Source: Hyposmocoma kahamanoa (taxonomy: Eukaryota; Arthropoda; Insecta; Lepidoptera; Cosmopterigidae). From it: a DNA stretch of 64,000 bases. The DNA lies in contig NW_020653726.1 of NCBI RefSeq assembly GCF_003589595.1, positions 11,677,346 through 11,741,345 of the forward strand, written 5' to 3'. The position numbers and the translations under genes are program-made. Below are positions 53,941 through 64,000 of this stretch, piece by piece; position 1 is the first letter of the stretch; each line of letters begins with the position of its first letter. Under the pieces are notes generated by a model that was not told the DNA's origin, did no database searches, and saw nothing but the letters and a program-made list of their open reading frames with translations.

Positions 53941-56198
53941 GGGTATTATAATAAAATAATTAAAATTCACGTTACGGCGGGTCTCCAATCGCTCGACTGT
54001 CAGAGTGTATTGGCTTTTAGTTTGATGTACTCCTTATATTCGATTATAAGAGGTGTGAACCGTCTTTGACGTGCGTGTGCGTGACGTGTTCATCATGAAA
54101 CCAGCACATCAAAGAAGGATTACCGAATCATCAGTAAACGGAAATATCCCTTTACCGCTATCGAGAGGTATTGTTACTCAACATTGTTCGCAAATGTACG
54201 AACCTTAGAAATTAAAGTCAAAGGCACATGCCGCCTTAGAGATTCGAACGCGATTCGACTCATTGACTTGCCACTAGCCTACCAACGCTCTATTATAATT
54301 CCAGATATCCCGTAAAATATAAAATTATAATGCCAATGAATTTGATTAACAACTAGCAGTTATTATTTAATAACTTTAAGCCTTTTACTTCTTAGAGAAT
54401 TCCTGTAATACCTCGTCTTACCTTTAATGGCAAATAATTGAAATTAAATATAAAGTGTAAAGGAGAAGCCAAAGTCTGCGACAGGCAAAGGTTTCAATTT
54501 CTTTTATTGCAAGTGATGTTTAAAATAGTTATGCAAACACACTCAAAAACCTTGTGTCTATGCCATGACGTGTCTTTTACTAGTTTTAAAACTAATCAAG
54601 CAAGTTATAACAAATGAACATCTACTTAATATAGACAAATTAAAATGTTTAATTTCTCCACATTTAGCATTTTAATTCAACATGTATTTAAAATATTTAT
54701 TTATTATTTCCGTAAGTATACTCACGCCAAAGCTCATTTGTTCAAAATTCAATTTACGTTCTATCATCTACCATGGCAGTTATTTGCGCCTACAGTAAAT
54801 TTTCAATTCATTATTTGTTTCTTTCGCCACAGAAACTCTCGACGGGCTAAGAATTGATTGCGCTCTTAAAGAAAACGAACTGGCTTAATAATTTTACGGG
54901 AGTAGCGATGTTGCGTACAAAAAAGAAAGCGCGGGGTGCAAAAATAATGATTGAGCACCTACGTATAATTTACTTTCGGTTTTTTCGGTGATATGAAATT
55001 TTATAGCACCCCGTTTCTATTCAAGGGAGCGCTGTGGGGCTATAAAATCATTTTAGATTGATGAAACAAAGAAAAGTGTTAAAGAGGCCTTGTATCAAAA
55101 AAGCCGCATCAAAAGCAGAATTCATATTCTATGGCAGTCTGTGTGCCAGTGGCACAATACAATAAAACACGGACGTTCCTAAAAACGGCAGGTAATGAAC
55201 GTCACAATAAATTAAGGGGTCGACCAGGCACACTTTATTAACCCAAAATTACAACGACCGACAAAAAAATTGACAAATACAAGGTAACAATTATATTTCC
55301 TTATCGTTTTCAAATAGAATTCTTGCGTGATTACATTAAGCAATCTTGTTTATTGAGTTTGTGCGACTTTTTTGATTTCGTTTTGCTAGTTTTATTTTCT
55401 TACATTTTTCTGAAATGTAATTTTATGGATCTTTTGCTAAGCCAAGTTCATGCGTAATACAATATCAAGCGACATCGTACACGAAACCAACTACTGTCGT
55501 AACTCAAAATTGTTAAATTGAGAAATGTGCGACGTTGCGTTAAGCGTCATAAACTTCTCTTAGCAAGATGCCTTTTACGTCTCGTAAAAATTGACTATAA
55601 TTAAGAGTTCTTAATAAGAATTCTCAATTTGCCTTTAATTTAAAATAACAACTCATTTGTAAATAGAGCCTACTATCTTTTTTAAAACCATAGCGATGTT
55701 TTTTTCAAGTTGGGCGCTTCAATAAATCACTTCAACGTAAACAAAAAAAAAACATTTCAGTTAAAAAACAAAAACGCCCCGATCGGATCGCAAACCTATG
55801 ATTCAGATGAATCCCATAGGAGCTATATGGAAAACAGATTCATCCCAAACAGGCAGAATCGAATCTTAGCTTTGTGGTTACTCTAACGTGGAAAACTCAG
55901 CATGCAAAACTTTTGAATAAAACATCCGTGAAGTTGTTTATCGAACAAAAGCTTGAAACAGGTTTATATATAGTTCTTTTTTTGAACTCTAAACTTCCTT
56001 TCGGAAGTTCTTTCATTGGATCTTCTTTCATTTCAATTCAATGGATATTCTTCAATTCAAAAGTTCTAAGAAAACAACGAGACAGATTCTAACTCGTCGG
56101 TGTCTGTGAATTTTCATGCTTTTTTAATTTATTTTATTTATTTTTTGTTTAGCCTAATAAAAATGAGCATACCTATATTTTATTATAATAAATTTGAT
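53941..56198. other. no supported gene; one tRNA-like fragment
   Basis: 54226-54300 carries a box B complement (GAGATTCGAACGCGATTCG) and a box A-like GGTAGGCTAGTGG on the minus strand, so it is a SINE head of unknown family. The rest is AT-rich without motifs. Confidence 0.4.
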
Positions 56199-56320
56199 GA
56201 CCTCGGTGGATCAATGATTTGCAATGAGGAAGTCCCAGATTCTATTCCTGCTAGAACCAATTTGGGAAATGAATTTAGTACTCATAGTATAGAAAATAAC
56301 CTGAATTGAGACCAGTTAAC
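56199..56320 (+). repeat. SINE-C, tRNA-like head plus start of body
   Basis: CCTCGGTGGATCAATGATTT (box A region), CCCAGATTCTATTCCTGC (worn box B), then GAACCAATTTGGGAAATGAA and TAGTACTCATAGTATAG. Confidence 0.6.
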
Positions 56321-56944
56321 GCTCAGTTCCGCGCGTTTGACCGTTCAGTTACCAAGCTTTCACGTACATTAATGGCGAATCTGAATTCTATTTACTAGGC
56401 AACAACTTTAAATGCTTAATTTTTTTATTTTTATTTAAATTCCTTGGAATAATACAAGCGTGCGGACGTCGTGCTGACCAAAGTCAAGCTAGACTCATTT
56501 AGTTAAAACGTAAAAGCTAAATAAATAGAGCTTATTTGACAGTTAAATGAACGCGGTCGATGTGCAGCGGCCGCGCGCCCCCCGCGCGGCGTGAGTGCGA
56601 AGAAATTCGTGTCAAATAAACGCGCACTTAGTCTGGTTGTCTGACACGTATTATTATTATGTGTTACGTAATAAAATACTTATCTACTTTTAACCTTAGT
56701 TACCTACACAAATGCACAAAGGTCAGGTACAAAAAAATACTGCCTTTTACATAATTGTCAATATTTCATAAACACGGTCGTAGAGCATAGTTTTGAGAGA
56801 GATTTTTTCTCGCGAACTGTGGAACTCCGGGCACCACAACATGTAAATAAAATATAACACATTTTTAAAATTAAAGGTTTTTTTTTCGGATAATATGCGC
56901 ATATTTGTATTTGGTCAAATAAACCGTTTGTTTGTTTTTGTTTT
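56321..56944. other. no gene; short CpG-rich island
   Basis: 56565-56600 is a very GC- and CpG-rich stretch (GCAGCGGCCGCGCGCCCCCC) in AT-rich surroundings. It could mark a promoter or a repeat remnant. Confidence 0.35.
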
Positions 56945-57200
56945 GTTTGAAAATATATATTGTGGATATTCCTAGGATTCGCACGAAACGTAACGCTTCC
57001 ACATTTATGTGGCGAGCGGCTAGGAAGTGGAATTCCCTACATACGGACTTATTCCCCGAACGCTGTAACTTGGACCTTTTCAAGACGAGAGTGAATATTA
57101 ATTATTTAGTTGCGCAACGCTACATCGTCGACCTCATCGTCAATTTCCATCAGGTGAGATGGAGGTCAAATACGCACTTTTTTTTGTGTAAATTCAACAA
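56945..57200 (+). mobile_element. CR1/Jockey-like LINE ORF2 C terminus and UTR
   Basis: The frame 56932-57204 reads VDIPRIRTKRNASTFMWRAA, then ARKWNSLHTDLFPERCNLDL and FKTRVNINY before the UTR. It is the least damaged of three copies (others 5812 and 22378). Confidence 0.8.
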
Positions 57201-57381
57201 TTAAATTTCCACGAAAAATAGTTACATTGGCCTTTATATCCTGATCCCGAATATGTATGTTACTCTATTTTGATAAAAATGTTAGTTGCTCCCTTTTTCA
57301 TTCAGAGGGCAGTTAACATCCGTTTGGTATGAACACAGTGTTGACGCGTAGATACTAAGGTCCCTATGTCTCCCCAAAAAC

Positions 57382-57435
57382 GGAATAGAGCAATATGGTA
57401 CGACATCAATATGTCGTACCATATTGCTCTATTCC
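57382..57435. repeat. perfect hairpin, 25-base arms, 4-base loop
   Basis: GGAATAGAGCAATATGGTAC starts the left arm (57382-57406), the loop is CAAT, and the right arm 57411-57435 is exact. About 25 bases to the right, AATAGAGCAATTCTATT repeats part of the motif. Confidence 0.95.
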
Positions 57436-57729
57436 TTTTCTGTATAGAATATAGAATAATAATATAATAGAATAGAGCAATTCTATTATAGGTAATTTAA
57501 GAAAAAAAAAACACTTGCCTTGTAAGAAAGAAATCAAGATAATATTCCTTAACGCCTTTAACGCCTGCATTGTTAATAACGATTTTTTTTAAACTATCAC
57601 TGTACACACTGTAACATAACTTACATATATATATTTTTTTATTATACACAACACTTTAGTATAGTTTAACACTAAATAATTCAATTAGTTGGTTTTTTAT
57701 TATACTCCAAATTGCTTATTTTATTTCGT

Positions 57730-57910
57730 AGCAAGTAGTAGTTTCGTAGCACGTAGCTACGTGGTGCCGAGGTCGCGTCTACGAGAAGACTGACGGGGAG
57801 ATACTACGCGTACGGCATTCCGTCGACCCTCTGATCAACCCACTCTGTGAACCCCCTGGACCTAAGCTGGCTAAATATGTGACAGCGTTTGAAATGGATT
57901 TGTCACGCTT
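57730..57910 (+). other. GC-richer, coding-like segment, unrecognised
   Basis: One plus-strand frame reads KTDGEILRVRHSVDPLINPL, then CEPPGPKLAKYVTAFEMDLS, without a stop for about 45 codons. I do not recognise it. It ends in AT-rich DNA with no donor I trust. Confidence 0.25.
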
Positions 57911-58739
57911 TCCGATATTGATAGTTATTTTATTAAAGATTTTTTTTTAAAAGAATAAAAAGATTAAGAAAAAGAAATAGAATAGAAGAAAAGAATGTCA
58001 CATGTTTTTGTATTAGTATTACCTATTTGTATATAACTGACACATTACTATTATCTTTAGAATGAATGACATGGTTTAAATAACTGTACAAAATCGTCAA
58101 TCATCAGTTGAAGTATAGGTAAATAATTGACGCAGAGTGCAACCAAATGCCCTTTAAAATAAGAAGCAAAAAGAATTCGGATTCCTTATTTTATAAACGT
58201 GGATTAGATATAGAATTAAAAAAAAATTAAGAATTGAACTTTTTTGGCCGGTCAATAATAATCTACTGGGCCTTACTTTACTTTTTAATACATATAATAC
58301 CATTTCAAAGAAGCTTGGGTATATAATTTCAATATTTTAAAGTAAGTCAGTATATACACGCCTAATTTTAATGCAAATAACCTAAAACATGTCTGTTTGT
58401 GTGTTTGTGCATGCTGATGTCCACAATAGCTGAACCAATTTGGATGTGGTTTTCGGTGATGTATTGAAATTAGCATGGATTAATATTTAGTGTTTGTTTA
58501 TGCAATAGGTTAACAAATAAAAAAGATATGTCAATTTTAAAGTATATTTCGTGCACGCTCTTCGTGACACGTGCGCAAGTGGGAACGAAGTGCGTGCGCT
58601 GACCAAAAAATTGGATATTCGAGAAAATTGAGTGTTCCAAAAATATTACTCATCTACAGATCTATAATCTAAATAAAAAATTAACGACAAAATGATAAAT
58701 GGTTTTGATGATTTAGTGATAAAAATAAATTGAAAATAA
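57911..58739. other. no gene recognised
   Basis: AT-rich, nothing supported. Confidence 0.4.
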
Positions 58740-59190
58740 TACTGTCTTTAAATGTATTTATTGAGTACAATAACGATCATACCGAGGACGCTGTTCTACC
58801 TGTCGCGACTACATTACTCCACGAAGTCTGAGGAGATAGTGGAGTACGTCAGGCTAGAAGCCAAACACATCCTGAGGGATGAGCGGTTGGAATCCCACCA
58901 CAACGTGAATTTTAATTCATTTGTGGTGAGAGTACCGCCCGAACATCTGTCGACCTTCATGAAGGTGGACATTTGGCCGAAAGGTGTTATATATCGGCGA
59001 TTCCGCGGCCGGTTACCTGACACCAGATTGCGCCACACTTCACCTACAAGTGCAATTTGTGTAGATTAGTTATTTAGTTTATTATATTGTTATATTATAT
59101 TGTATGTATGTTAGTCCTTAAGGTATATATTATATGGGTCACATGGACTGAAATAAATGACTAAATAATTATAAATAAAATAACAATTGA
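58740..59190 (+). mobile_element. ORF1-type LINE end (copy 3 of 3), best preserved
   Basis: The frame 58752-59069 (105 codons) contains EEIVEYVRLEAKHILRDERL, NVNFNSFVVRVPPEHLSTF, FRGRLPDTRL and ends HTSPTSAICVD. The shared 3' UTR follows (TATGTATGTTAGTCCTTAAG, ATGGGTCACATGG) and ends with AAATAAATGACTAAA. The protein is probably the C-terminal domain of an ORF1-type RNA/DNA-binding protein. There is no polymerase sequence between the ORF and the 3' end. Confidence 0.7.
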
Positions 59191-60726
59191 AAATTTTAAG
59201 GCTACCTTTAATTGTACTTTACAATTCATATGAAATCGCGGACTTAGCTAGTTTATGAATAAAACAATGAGTGTTGTTTACAAGCCATGATTTTATTATT
59301 GCAAAATGTTAGACAGAAAATCAAAATCTCTCGCAAAACGATGAAATGAATGAATGAAAATTGCTTCACATCATTGATTTCTCCCAGGGGTAAGATTACA
59401 CAAAAGATTCTCTAAAATCTAAATTCAGAAATCTGAATTGAATTCCCGTACATGAAGCCAGGTCTTAAGAATGTAAAACGCTTTATAGCAAATCAAGATT
59501 AAGTTGTAACCGTTAAGGTCTACGTCTCTAAGGTCACTGCGGATAATTCAATCTCGACATTTCTCAAAAGAATTGACTTCGGCGCCCTTATCTGCGAGTC
59601 GTATTAAGCTAAATGGCTGAGATACTATCTGCTATAATTTGAAATATGCCAGTGTCGTTGCCAGGCGAATTTTCCCCTTTAAACGAACTCTGGATGCCAA
59701 AAAAGCACCCTCAACCCTCAATGATTCAGGGGACGGTCTAGCTGTTGGCCAGATTAATTGTTCGCGTAGTAGAGACGAATAACTTTACAAGAAACCTGAT
59801 TGTGAAATCTGAAAGTTTACGACACTCCTCAAATATAGGATCGTCATACATCTACTGGGCGCAAGTCTTATTTTAAAAGCTACGTTTTGGGCTATACTGC
59901 ACTAAGGGACACAAGGTGATTTTAGGTAGTTTGGACCACAAATTAGAAAGATGTAGTAGAAACAGATAGGAAACAGGCCCTATAACGGAACGTTCGTAGA
60001 GGTAGTTCCGTGCCCCGTGACAGCACGCTGGTGGCATTAGTGTGCCGAATAGTGACGCCCCTCAAATCTTTATGGATCGGTTACTATTAGTGATGTCTAG
60101 TATCGCACTTTTACGGTAAAAATTACGGTTTCATCGGTCCTAGTTACTTTTTCATATTGCTAATGTTTTGTGGTTTAAAATAAAATGCTATATTTTCAGT
60201 TATATCTGTTTATTAATAACGAAAGCTACTACCGTTTCGGAAAGGTATTAACGCATGGGAGAAGAAACGACGAAAGAAACTCCCAGCAACACATCTTTGA
60301 AATCTAACAATTAATGAATGATAACAAAACACAATTATTAAACAAAAGGTCGCTCAGCGGATTAGAGCCCATAAGTAAAAAACCAACATCATTCGTTTAT
60401 AATATACATCTACCGACTAAACACAAAGTCTAATTAATATTTACTTTAATTTACAACTTAAATTCTAGTGGCGTCTTTTTCAGATTTATCATTCTCTTCG
60501 CATCTTCCAACATTAGATACAACAAGAAAAGATATAATTATATATCAAAAGATTTGTAGTGAAGTAAACATAACGATCAGTTTTTTTTTTAAGTATCGAA
60601 CTCACAGTAGTAATTGTAAAAATCGTTTATGCACAATCCAATACACCAACAAAATTATTACATATTAAATGCGGAAAAGTACATAGATAAAGTGTCACTA
60701 TATCCTTGAAAACTGTCGTGTTAAAC
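59191..60726. other. no supported gene
   Basis: Mixed composition, with no motif or repeat match. The 66-codon ORF at 60468-60668 is probably chance. Confidence 0.4.
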
Positions 60727-60764
60727 CATCGAGCATGTTAAACCTTAGTTTAACATGCTCGATG
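60727..60764. repeat. perfect hairpin, 17-base arms, 4-base loop, after the THAP-like stop codon
   Basis: CATCGAGCATGTTAAAC (60727-60743), loop CTTA, exact complement to 60764. On the minus strand it starts 13 bases after the TAA of the THAP-like gene, so it would lie in its 3' UTR. Confidence 0.9.
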
Positions 60765-60777
60765 ACAATGATGTTAC

Positions 60778-62351
60778 TTATAACATCACTTTTATTTTTG
60801 TCAGTCGATTTGTTGAATATTGTTTGTGTGGTCTGTGTTCTGTGGTACTTTTTCTTTTCCGGGTCACCAACTCTGCATTTATCTGCAGTGGTACAGCATA
60901 AGTATGATCTCCTACTGTCTGAACAGCTAAAATGTAAGAAAAATAACTTATAAGTAATATCTTATTAATATAATAAATGTATAAGTATCTGTAGCCACCA
61001 AACCACTGAATACTTACAGACAGTGGGTTTTCGACATGCTATTTCTACTTCTGAGAATAATGTAGGCCATGAGAAAGGCACCCTTTTATCATCTTTGATG
61101 AATTTATCCTCAAAGTGAAGTTTGCAAACCTGAAATTTAATAAATTTTGTGGATATAGTGCTTACATTCCAAATTACAAATATTGAATGCCTTTTAAAAC
61201 AATTTAACATTTCAAATATATATTTATCTCTCATGTTTTTTTTAAGGCTTCAAGGTTTATGAGGCACTTATGTGTTACATCCTTAGAATCACCGAGATTA
61301 TTAGGAGTCTTGAATTAGGGATTAGTTGTTTGAAACTCTATTATTAGGCAATGATACAAATACTTGTCTTAAAGTATGTTGAAGGCTAAGGTACGTTGTT
61401 TGGTTCTACTAAAACATTAATTCTCTACCATTTTGAGTGTGCTACGATTATCATTAAAAATCGTTATAGGTTCTGGTGGTGACAGGCTGCTGTATTTGAG
61501 TTCGAATAAGAACATTTTTTTAAATTTTGCCTCTTTTGCAAAACTTCCAAGAGCATAGTATTCAGCTTCAGTGCTAGAACAAGCCACATTGTTGTTGTTT
61601 GTGATTGTACCAATTTACAATTCAAAAGCCGGACTTACTCAGAAACCCTGAATATGACTTTCGATCAATCTTATCCCCAGCCCAATTTGCGTCAAATGAG
61701 ATTTCAACTTTACTACTACCTCTACTATAATTGAGTCCGTAGCTAATTGGAACTGAGCAACTTATATAGCATATTTTTTTAGTGTTCATTTGAAGTAAAT
61801 ATGAAGAAATGATGACTTCTTCATATTTAGTTCCATGATGGCCTTGTCTTTGTAATAGATACATTTTTCAGTCTTTAATTGTGTATAGCGATTGGTAATT
61901 AAAACTTTATGCACTTTTCATTCCAGGTTCTACTGGCTTGTTAGAGTCCATATAAACTCTTCTTGAGTAGACAAACTTTGCCCCTCAATCTCAAATTCAG
62001 TAGGTTGCTCCATGCAAATGCATTCATTACGATCTCCATTGAGGAATGCCGTATTAATGCATTAGTTAATTATAATAATCTTTGGGCATGCAGGTAATCG
62101 TTCAGCCACCGAGGTCGCTTTTGCTGTGCTCAAATTAGAAAGATATTTGCTGTGTAAAATAACTCACATAGCCATGCCTATGAATGCGATTCCGGTGCGT
62201 AAGCGACGATGTTAATCTTGAGCTGTGAGACCTTAGGAGGTCTATCCATACTCGTTCCAGATCTTCGCTGCGAGGCCACCGGTACAGATTTGCTGTCTCC
62301 GTTGTGGATGAATAGCCGTCGATGAGGCACCGGTGTACACGGGACATATCT
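60778..62351 (-). CDS. putative THAP-domain protein, three exons, 146 residues
   Basis: Exons on the minus strand: 62351-62168 (acceptor TTTTGTGTTTTCAG before it, GTGAGT donor; ATG at 62347), 61129-61018 (acceptor TTAAATTTCAG, donor GTAAGT) and 60926-60778 (acceptor TTCTTACATTTTAG, TAA at 60780-60778). Phases are 0 and then 1 and fit exactly, giving 60 + 37 + 1 + 48 codons. Exon 1 has RCLIDG, LYRWPRSEDLERVWIDLL (the P and W of THAP fingers). The splice joins RHGY to VCKLHFEDKFI (C-x2-H with F), and WPTLF stands where THAP domains have AVPTIF. The C-terminal 49 residues are basic and unrecognised. THAP domains are zinc-binding DNA-binding modules of transcription regulators and P-type transposases. 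The second Cys of the C-x2-4-C pair appears to be Tyr12, so zinc binding is in doubt. A 5' UTR exon must lie to the right if the ATG is correct. Confidence 0.55.
61385..62075 (-). mobile_element. Ty1/copia pol fragment in intron 1 of the THAP-like gene
   Basis: Minus-strand frames give AFLNGDRNECICMEQPTEFE (about 62000-62055) and KVCLLKKSLYGL (about 61970-62000), the copia reverse-transcriptase blocks. Then come EISFDANWAGDKIDRKSYSG (61630-61690) and VACSSTEAEYYALGSFAKEA (about 61530-61590), and PITIFNDNRSTLKMVEN, the copia RNase H blocks. Several stops and shifts. No LTR was found. It has the same orientation as the host gene. Confidence 0.8.
62086..62114 (-). repeat. SINE family A, tiny head fragment
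   Basis: GGCATGCAGGTAATCGTTCAGCCACCGAGG resembles the plus-strand view of the family head (GGCATGGTAACCGTTCGGCCACGGAGG). Confidence 0.45.
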
Positions 62352-64000
62352 CTGAAAACACAAAAAGAAACAAATACAAACCAATAAGTTGAAATTGCAG
62401 AAGTCCCACACCAGCAAGCTGGTCGCTGATTGTTTCTGCAACAAATAATAAAAGTTTTATAAGAAATCACAAATTAGAAAGATATATTAGTTAAAATAGT
62501 CAGTAAATCTCTCCCGCGCAAAGCGAAAAGAAAAACTCAGAATTCTAGAAAAGAAAATTAACGGTCTATTTTTTTTATGTCGAATCGGACAATCATCCTT
62601 TCTGCATCGTGATTATTGTCTCAAAATTAGATTTTTTAATGTAAAATTTATTAAAGTTTTAAGTACTAAAAAAAATTATTGTAACAATAAATTTAACACG
62701 TCAATTTATTATGCATTTTAAATAATTTACATAATTTTATTCCAAGAGTTGCCGATTCTTTATTAAATTGTTAGATATATTTCACTTTTAATCTGTTTTT
62801 TCTGTCAAACGCCACGGGCCTCGTGACGACCAATTAAATAAGACCTCCACACCCAGTACGTTAGTTTGATATTTAGATTCTGAATAAAATGGATGTTATT
62901 TCTATGGTCGGCTCAAATACTAGAGTGTTTCCGTAGCGTGGATTTGACTAATTGAATGTTTTGAACATACTCGTTTTAGTGTGATCTAAGGAATGCACTA
63001 ATTGCGCAGATTTAAAAAAAACGATATCAATAAGCGCCCCCGCATCCAGTGACTAATTACGTCTCTGCATAAGCCTACTCCCAGTCGCTTACTTCAGTTC
63101 CATTCAAAATACGCCCGAACGCCGCGCCGGGGCCATTTAATGCTCACACGCCATTTTCACGGTACATTATTCTCCTTGTAAGCCATTTTATCAATGAGAG
63201 ATTTTGGTTATTCTGTATAGAAACGCTTTCCAAGCATGTATAATTAAATTCTCAGGGCCGTCTGCTGCAGCGTTAGATTACAGCACGTGACAGCCACTCA
63301 CGTGTTAGTTTATATCTATTTTATTTATCGTTGGTTATCTTATCGCGAAATACTTAGATTAATGTTATAGCGATGATGATATATTCTACAATAAACGACA
63401 TACATTTTTGGATTCGATTTGGTACATTTTGTGACAACTAAACACTTCTTTATATCAATAAAATATAATAGTCCTGGAGTTTGTCACAAATATTTGAGCA
63501 ACGATGATGGTATGCATTTGTCTAAAAAACGCCTAATCACTATACAAACGTAGATGATGGTGGTGTATTCCAACCTTTTGTCATACGTATTATAATGAAA
63601 GAAGAAGAAAACCGCTTAACATTAACTCTTATCAAATGACTGCCTACTGCCCACGTGTTAACGTTCGATATTGAGCATTAAATCCTTGGCTTAGAGTCAT
63701 GCTAAATTATACGTTGCTGCAAATGACGTAAAATTCCATATGACCGGAGCGACATTGCAATGTACTTTGACGCATGAAACGCCTATGGCCAATGATATTT
63801 ATTATACTTTGTATGGCAGTCCATAGAAAATCTCAATACGATTTTATTAGCTCGACCTTATAAAGGCGTACCTGGGTACATATTTACGTAACCAACCTTT
63901 AATAACACGTTTCTTGATAACGTTTTATTAGTTGCTTCGTTTTTGGATTCTTGTAAATTATATTACATGAATATACGTACTTAGCAAATAATCGCAAAAT
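62352..64000. other. no further gene supported
   Basis: It may contain the 5' exon and promoter of the THAP-like gene. A CpG-richer patch at 63105-63140 (CGCCCGAACGCCGCGCCGGG) and a TCAGT initiator-like word at 63093 are the only hints, and the latter is on the plus strand. Otherwise AT-rich. Confidence 0.35.

Noticed and set aside
57382..57435. microRNA precursor
   Set aside because: Perfectly paired arms of 25 bases with a 4-base loop leave too short a hairpin for normal insect pre-miRNA processing; no evidence of expression.
63040..63150. promoter of the THAP-like gene
   Set aside because: Only CpG enrichment and a weak initiator word on the wrong strand; not enough to annotate.

Overview
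The window is repeat-rich, AT-rich animal DNA that looks like an insect, most probably a moth or butterfly. The evidence is the mixture of mobile elements: mariner, Tc1, hAT and piggyBac relics, R1-clade and Jockey/CR1-like LINEs, and several tRNA-derived SINE families whose bodies I know from Lepidoptera. There is no bacterial, phage or CRISPR content. One assembly gap of ten N lies at 25271-25280. Assignments rest on reading translations and comparing repeats by eye, so family names are approximate and element borders are usually good to about 10-30 bases.

Host genes: only two loci can be supported, both on the minus strand. (1) 23672-23877 is a clean internal exon with AG acceptor and GTAAGT donor, encoding the first immunoglobulin-like domain of a beaten-path (beat) family protein. 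(2) 60778-62351 can be read as a three-exon, phase-consistent 146-codon gene with a THAP-type zinc-finger signature split over exons 1 and 2; a Ty1/copia pol relic lies in its first intron. The rest is probably intronic or intergenic.

Layout. 0-9 kb: mariner 3' end, hAT element with intact 8-bp duplications, R1-clade LINE 3' end, mariner with a SINE nested inside. 9-17 kb: LINE remnants, repeat family A, a piggyBac-like relic. 17-23 kb: a 5'-truncated LINE with an intact 370-codon reverse-transcriptase ORF, and a rearranged Tc1-like element. 23-30 kb: beat exon, SINE-B cluster, R1-like and endonuclease/RT LINE tails. 31-41 kb: two mariner copies in opposite orientation that share flanking DNA on one side, plus a second R1-like tail. 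41-46 kb: SINE fragments, a tandem tRNA-like array, a long-TIR MITE and a LINE with another LINE nested in it. 46-50 kb: nothing recognisable apart from small repeat fragments. 50-54 kb: an internally deleted LINE with endonuclease and RNase H, then a run of SINE and LINE tails. 54-64 kb: sparse, with two LINE tails and the THAP-like gene.

A theme of the window is fold-back DNA. At least eight near-perfect inverted repeats have loops of only 2-6 bases. One (44995-45036) can be shown, by comparison with the LINE reading frame it interrupts, to be an 18-base inverted templated insertion.
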